From NCBI GenBank assembly GCA_023422635.1, contig JAFAGO010000001.1:1-10411 (forward strand): a stretch of 10,411 nucleotides of DNA, written 5' to 3'. Positions within the stretch are counted from its first letter, which is position 1. The number at the start of each line of letters is the position of its first letter. Positions 8,055 to 10,411 of the stretch are shown piece after piece. The translations under genes and the position numbers were made by a program. The notes below the pieces were generated by a model. The model had not been told where the DNA came from. It worked only from the letters and a program-made list of their open reading frames with translations, and searched no databases. This DNA is from Bacteroidota bacterium. GTDB taxonomy: Bacteria; Bacteroidota; Bacteroidia; Flavobacteriales; Weeksellaceae.

Positions 8055-8104
8055 ATTTCTTCGCATTTGATGTAAAGTGAACATCATTTTTTATTTCTAC
8101 AACA

Positions 8105-8134
8105 AAAATGGAACGAATTGCATCGCTCCATTTT
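8105..8134 (-). terminator. Rho-independent terminator of the ssb-HRDC unit
   Basis: Read on the minus strand, AAAATGGAGCGA and TCGTTCCATTTT form a 12-bp stem with a single G-U pair around a TGCAAT loop, continuing into a T run (TTTTT). It begins 25 nt after the HRDC stop codon, the expected position. On the plus strand the G-U becomes an A-C mismatch, so the minus orientation is favoured. Confidence 0.8.
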
Positions 8135-8158
8135 ATTTCCCATTTTCAAAGGTGTTTT

Positions 8159-8608
8159 CTATACGCTTTCTACAATTTGGATAATTTCGGTTCCGTAATT
8201 TTCTATTTTGTGTTTTCCGAAACCTTTAATTTCGCTCAGTTCTTCTTTTTTAGCGGGTCTGAATTTTGCCACAGAAGTCAGTTCATTATTTGAGGCAATA
8301 AAATAGGTAGGTAAACTTTGTTCTTTCGCTTTTTCGCTTCGCCAAATTTTCAGGGCTTCCAAAATTTTATGTTCGTCTGCATTTAGCACTTCTGTATGAT
8401 CAACTGTGTATTTTTCCGATTTGTTTTCTTGAACTGTAGATGGCAAAGTTTCGTAAGAAAGAATTACCGACCAAAAAGGTTCTTCATCTTGAACAAAAGC
8501 GGTTTCGAATTTTAAAATGGTGTTGTTTTGCATAAACTGATCCAGTTTTTTCTGGTCTTTCGAAATCCAATCTTTTGCGATTCTTATTTTGAATATTTGA
8601 ATTTTCAT
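8159..8608 (-). CDS. HRDC-domain protein
   Basis: This 149-residue soluble protein has a C-terminal HRDC domain (about 76-149), the small helical nucleic-acid-binding module known from RecQ helicases and RNase D. Seen in order are ADEHKILEALKIWR, a Pro-centred turn into YFIASNNEL, then LSEIKGFGKHKIENYG, the hallmark helix-hairpin-like end. There is no helicase or nuclease domain. The N-terminal part (1-55; MKIQIFKIRI, then EEPFWSVILSYE) is a separate small alpha/beta region that I cannot assign to a named domain. A charged, Ser/Lys/Glu-rich linker (about 55-70) separates the two. The ATG lies 11 nt after the ssb stop, so both genes share a transcript, ended by a strong hairpin. A role in binding single-stranded or branched DNA together with the SSB is inferred. 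Confidence 0.88.
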   Translation of the reverse strand: MKIQIFKIRIAKDWISKDQKKLDQFMQNNTILKFETAFVQDEEPFWSVILSYETLPSTVQENKSEKYTVDHTEVLNADEHKILEALKIWRSEKAKEQSLPTYFIASNNELTSVAKFRPAKKEELSEIKGFGKHKIENYGTEIIQIVESV

Positions 8609-8619
8609 AGCCGTATATT

Positions 8620-8955
8620 TTAGTTTTTATTTCCTCCGATAAAGAGCAGTTCTTCTACGCGGATTTCGGTTATATTTCTTTTCACACCATCGCTACCTTC
8701 GTACGATCGGTATTGAATTTTACCTTCCACGGCAATTTCTTTACCTTTCGATACGTATTTTTCCATCAATTCTGCATTTTTACCATAGGCAACGAGGTTA
8801 TGCCATTGCGTTTCTTCCACTTTTTCGCCTTGCGCATTAACATAGAAATCGGAAGTGGCAAGACTTACCTTAGCGAGCATTCCTTTTTCGAAGTTTACTT
8901 TTTCTACTTCTTTTCCTGTGCGACCAATAAGAGTCACTTTGTTTCTTAAAGACAT
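8620..8955 (-). CDS. Short single-stranded DNA-binding protein
   Basis: This is a 111-residue OB-fold SSB. The start is taken at ATG 8955, giving MSLRNKVTLIGRTGKEVE, the typical SSB opening. An in-frame ATG at 8979 would add eight odd residues (MFNLNFCI). DNA-binding features include aromatic residues Phe37 and Tyr38, Trp51 in TQWHNLVAYGKNAE (equivalent to E. coli Trp54), and the final strand TEIRVEELLFIG. The protein stops four residues after the OB fold (GNKN). It therefore lacks the flexible linker and acidic DDDLPF-type tip that main replicative SSBs use to recruit partners. It is thus probably an accessory SSB paralogue (repair, competence or recombination) rather than the sole housekeeping one, although short tailless SSBs are not rare. 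It is first in a two-gene unit with the HRDC protein. No clear TAnnTTTG promoter was found upstream. Confidence 0.92.
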   Translation of the reverse strand: MSLRNKVTLIGRTGKEVEKVNFEKGMLAKVSLATSDFYVNAQGEKVEETQWHNLVAYGKNAELMEKYVSKGKEIAVEGKIQYRSYEGSDGVKRNITEIRVEELLFIGGNKN

Positions 8956-9070
8956 AATACAAAAATTTAAATTAAACATTTAGATTTGGGACGCAGAGTG
9001 TTATTCCCTGATCTCTGGTGCAAAGATTGGAAGGTTGCGAAATATAATCCGACAGAAAAATACTTATTAT

Positions 9071-9092
9071 CGTTTGTATTCGTTTGTAAACG
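9071..9092. repeat. Tandem 10-bp repeat ending in a small dyad
   Basis: CGTTTGTATT at 9071-9080 is followed directly by CGTTTGTAAA at 9081-9090. The second copy forms the inverted repeat CGTTT-GT-AAACG at 9081-9092. A 10-bp period places the copies on the same face of the helix, as for a protein-binding site. No role is established. Confidence 0.5.
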
Positions 9093-9113
9093 GATATGGT
9101 TGCGAAAAGAAAG

Positions 9114-9128
9114 ACTTCAATTTGAAGT
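9114..9128. repeat. 15-bp palindrome
   Basis: ACTTCAA-T-TTGAAGT is a perfect dyad with a single central base. As RNA it would fold only with a smaller stem (ACTTC/GAAGT). It lies about 50 nt beyond the recombinase stop. An operator-like or recombinase-binding dyad is possible; a chance palindrome cannot be excluded. Confidence 0.5.
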
Positions 9129-9146
9129 ATTAGCCGATAATGTTCC

Positions 9147-9164
9147 TTTTAATCAAGATTAAAA
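9147..9164 (-). terminator. Perfect inverted repeat after the recombinase, weak terminator candidate
   Basis: TTTTAATC-AA-GATTAAAA has perfect 8-bp arms and begins 14 nt after the recombinase stop. The position suits a terminator for the recombinase transcript. However, the stem is almost all A/T, the 2-nt loop must open further, and no T run follows on the minus strand. It could equally be a protein-binding dyad. Confidence 0.4.
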
Positions 9165-9178
9165 ATGGATATTAAATG

Positions 9179-10258
9179 CTACAAATCGTCTAATGGACTT
9201 TTAATAGAATACTTTTTAACATCCGAAATGTGCGTGTACACTTCTGTGGTTTTAATGGAGTTATGGCCTAGAAGTTCCTGAATGAAACGGATATCTGCAC
9301 CGCGATCCAGCAAATGTGTTGCGTAGCTATGCCGTAAACCGTGGATTCCGATATTTTTTTTAATTCCTGCTTTTTTCATTGCGTTTTTAAATGCAGATTG
9401 AACGCTTCTCACGGTGTATTGTCCGCTGTATTGCCCTTCAAACAACCATTTTTTCGGTTGATATTCTTTATAATATACCCGAAGTTTTTGTACGACCGAT
9501 TTGGGAAGTCCCACGTAGCGGTCTTTTTTACCTTTTGCACCTTGAATGTGTACCAAGAAATCTGTGGTATTAAAATCTTCAATTTTAAGATTTACAATTT
9601 CGCTCACGCGCAATCCCATTCCGTAGGAAAGCTGAAGCATGAGAAGATGTTTTGGGTTTTCTGTAGCTTCGAAAATTTTTCGGATTTCATTTTTAGAAAG
9701 AATTTTAGGAAGTGTAGATGGTTTTTTAGGTCTTGGAATATCGAAAAACATTCGCTCTCGGTGAAGCACTTTCTCGAAATAAAATTTGATGGCATTTATT
9801 CGCGAATTCAGTTGTCGCTCTTTAATCCCTAGTGTTTTAACGCAATATAAAAAGTAGTCTTTAAGCCGTTCTTCAGACATTTCTTCAATTCGTTTGCTTT
9901 TAAGAAGTATGAGAAGGTGCGAAAGTTCGGAAACATATACATTGATGGTTTTAGGGCTATACGCTTTGAGTTTGAGTTGATTTACAAAATGATCGAGCGC
10001 AGCGGAATTTACGGGATGAATTTTGAGTTTCAATCGCTCTCCGAATTCTTTTTGTTGAATTCCGAGTTCTTTTCGGATGGCAGGTAGATCTAATAAATAC
10101 CAAGATTTTGTGGAATGGCTCCATTTTACGGATGGAAAACGTTTTTTTAATTCGTTAATTTTTTCCCAGCTAAAATCGAAGGAAATAAAAATAACTTCCT
10201 TATCTCGATGACTCCCGAAACGAAAAGAATAAGTATTAGCATCCATTTCGCATTCCAT
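9179..10258 (-). CDS. Tyrosine recombinase / integrase (XerC/D-IntI-like)
   Basis: This 359-residue site-specific recombinase cuts and rejoins DNA through a tyrosine-DNA intermediate. The catalytic set is complete: Arg217 (GMGLRVSEIVNL), Lys242 (GAKGKKDR), His306 and Arg309 (HGLRHSYATHLL), His332 (LLGHNSIKTTEVYTH) and nucleophile Tyr341. A SAM-like core-binding domain spans about 83-165 (AYSPKTINVYVSELSHLL). Ahead of it is an extension of about 75 residues (SFRFGSHRDKEVIF, then KWSHSTKSWYLLD), which classical XerC/XerD lack. The C-terminus ends IKSPLDDL, like integron integrases, but the integron-specific insert before the HxLR box is absent. ATG 10258 is chosen because the predicted promoter (10277-10306) lies downstream of the further in-frame ATG at 10315; ATG 10246 is also possible. 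Target sites are unknown. Confidence 0.93.
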   Translation of the reverse strand: MECEMDANTYSFRFGSHRDKEVIFISFDFSWEKINELKKRFPSVKWSHSTKSWYLLDLPAIRKELGIQQKEFGERLKLKIHPVNSAALDHFVNQLKLKAYSPKTINVYVSELSHLLILLKSKRIEEMSEERLKDYFLYCVKTLGIKERQLNSRINAIKFYFEKVLHRERMFFDIPRPKKPSTLPKILSKNEIRKIFEATENPKHLLMLQLSYGMGLRVSEIVNLKIEDFNTTDFLVHIQGAKGKKDRYVGLPKSVVQKLRVYYKEYQPKKWLFEGQYSGQYTVRSVQSAFKNAMKKAGIKKNIGIHGLRHSYATHLLDRGADIRFIQELLGHNSIKTTEVYTHISDVKKYSIKSPLDDL

Positions 10259-10276
10259 ATTTAAAATGATATTTAA

Positions 10277-10306
10277 CGAAGGTAATAAATTAAAATTTAA
10301 ATACAA
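10277..10306 (-). promoter_or_regulatory. Promoter of the recombinase gene
   Basis: On the minus strand a TTG (complement of 10304-10306) is followed after exactly 19 nt by TACCTTCG (complement of 10277-10284), which matches TAnnTTTG at all but one base. Transcription would start near 10270, 12 nt before the chosen ATG. This spacing is the Bacteroidetes standard and rules against the ATG at 10315. Confidence 0.55.
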
Positions 10307-10374
10307 AAAGCGCAATTCCGCAACATACTTTAAACGTGTATTCCCACTGTATTTTTAATTTTTTTTCAATTTTC

Positions 10375-10404
10375 TTGCTTGCGATTAAAATTTTCGTATA
10401 TTTG
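10375..10404 (+). promoter_or_regulatory. Divergent plus-strand promoter at the right edge
   Basis: TTG at 10375-10377, a 19-nt spacer and TATATTTG at 10397-10404 make a full match to the Bacteroidetes promoter (TTG-N19-TAnnTTTG). Transcription would start at about 10411, the last base of the window, so a gene to the right is expected to be transcribed away from the recombinase. The stretch of about 65 nt between the two promoters is AT-rich with no other feature seen. Confidence 0.6.
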
Positions 10405-10411
10405 AGTGTTA

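Larger units (their letters stand above)
8971..9162 (+). other. Unassigned plus-strand open frame between ssb and the recombinase
   Basis: The gap between ssb and the recombinase contains a plus-strand frame open for 63 codons, from after TAA 8968-8970 to TAA 9160-9162. It has no ATG; the first plausible start is GTG at 8998, giving 54 residues. The translation (for example LFPDLWCKDWKVAKYNPTEK and later RLQFEVLADNVPFNQD) has a natural-looking composition, but I recognise no family. No promoter or ribosome-binding site is evident, and the stop falls inside a perfect inverted repeat. It may be a decayed gene or chance. The rest of the gap holds only the repeats listed separately. Confidence 0.2.

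Noticed and set aside
7893..8087. 64-codon minus-strand ORF upstream of cydA
   Set aside because: It overlaps the likely cydA promoter, has a Phe/Asn/Arg/Cys-rich composition typical of an antisense shadow, and matches no family; the plus strand of the same stretch reads more like protein.
8956..9060. Promoter for ssb (AATCTTTG at 9021-9028 or TATATTTC near 9039-9046 on the minus strand)
   Set aside because: Each misses the TAnnTTTG consensus and neither has a TTG at 19-21 nt spacing, so no element could be assigned.
9081..9092. CGTTTGTAAACG dyad as a CRISPR repeat or integron attC-like site
   Set aside because: It is only 12 bp, with one partial neighbour copy, no regularly spaced repeats and no attC-type paired arms.
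9341..9832. 163-codon plus-strand ORF
   Set aside because: It lies wholly inside the recombinase gene on the opposite strand and is rich in Phe, Cys and Ser, as expected for a shadow of an AT-rich gene.
9179..10315. Longer recombinase reading from ATG 10315
   Set aside because: The first 19 residues (Leu/Asn/Phe-rich) derive from sequence that contains the predicted promoter; ATG 10258 or 10246 fits better.

Overview
The window is AT-rich chromosomal DNA that looks like a member of the Bacteroidetes, most likely a flavobacterium of the Chryseobacterium/Weeksellaceae type. This is inferred from protein style, from the lack of strong Shine-Dalgarno sequences, and from promoters of the Bacteroidetes form (TTG, about 19 bp, TAnnTTTG). 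All ten convincing genes lie on the minus strand, so the text follows them from high to low coordinates.

Right part (8.1-10.4 kb): a tyrosine recombinase with an intact catalytic set and a roughly 75-residue N-terminal extension has its own promoter. It sits back to back with a plus-strand promoter that fires out of the window at the right edge. After a 220-bp gap containing several small dyads and an unassigned plus-strand open frame comes a two-gene unit: a short SSB without an acidic tail, then a stand-alone HRDC-domain protein. A good rho-independent terminator ends this unit. The grouping suggests DNA handling, but a functional link to the recombinase is only inferred.

Middle (5.4-8.1 kb): cydA and cydB encode a complete cytochrome bd quinol oxidase core of the short Q-loop type, separated by 2 nt. 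A TAnnTTTG element lies just upstream and a probable terminator downstream. Upstream of cydA there is a short plus-strand stretch that reads like the C-terminus of an unidentified protein and may be a gene remnant.

Left part (0-5.4 kb): a compact five-gene operon runs TolC-type outer-membrane protein, HlyD-type periplasmic adaptor, two paralogous ABC-2 permeases, then a GNAT acetyltransferase. The last two junctions are 4-nt ATGA overlaps. Together these form a tripartite export machine across the Gram-negative envelope. No ATPase gene and no regulator lie in the cluster. The substrate is unknown.

No rRNA, tRNA, CRISPR array or insertion sequence was seen. Nothing here is a clearly undescribed system. 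The most interesting points are the recombinase locus with its flanking dyads, the ATPase-less exporter coupled to an acetyltransferase, and the two orphan plus-strand segments.
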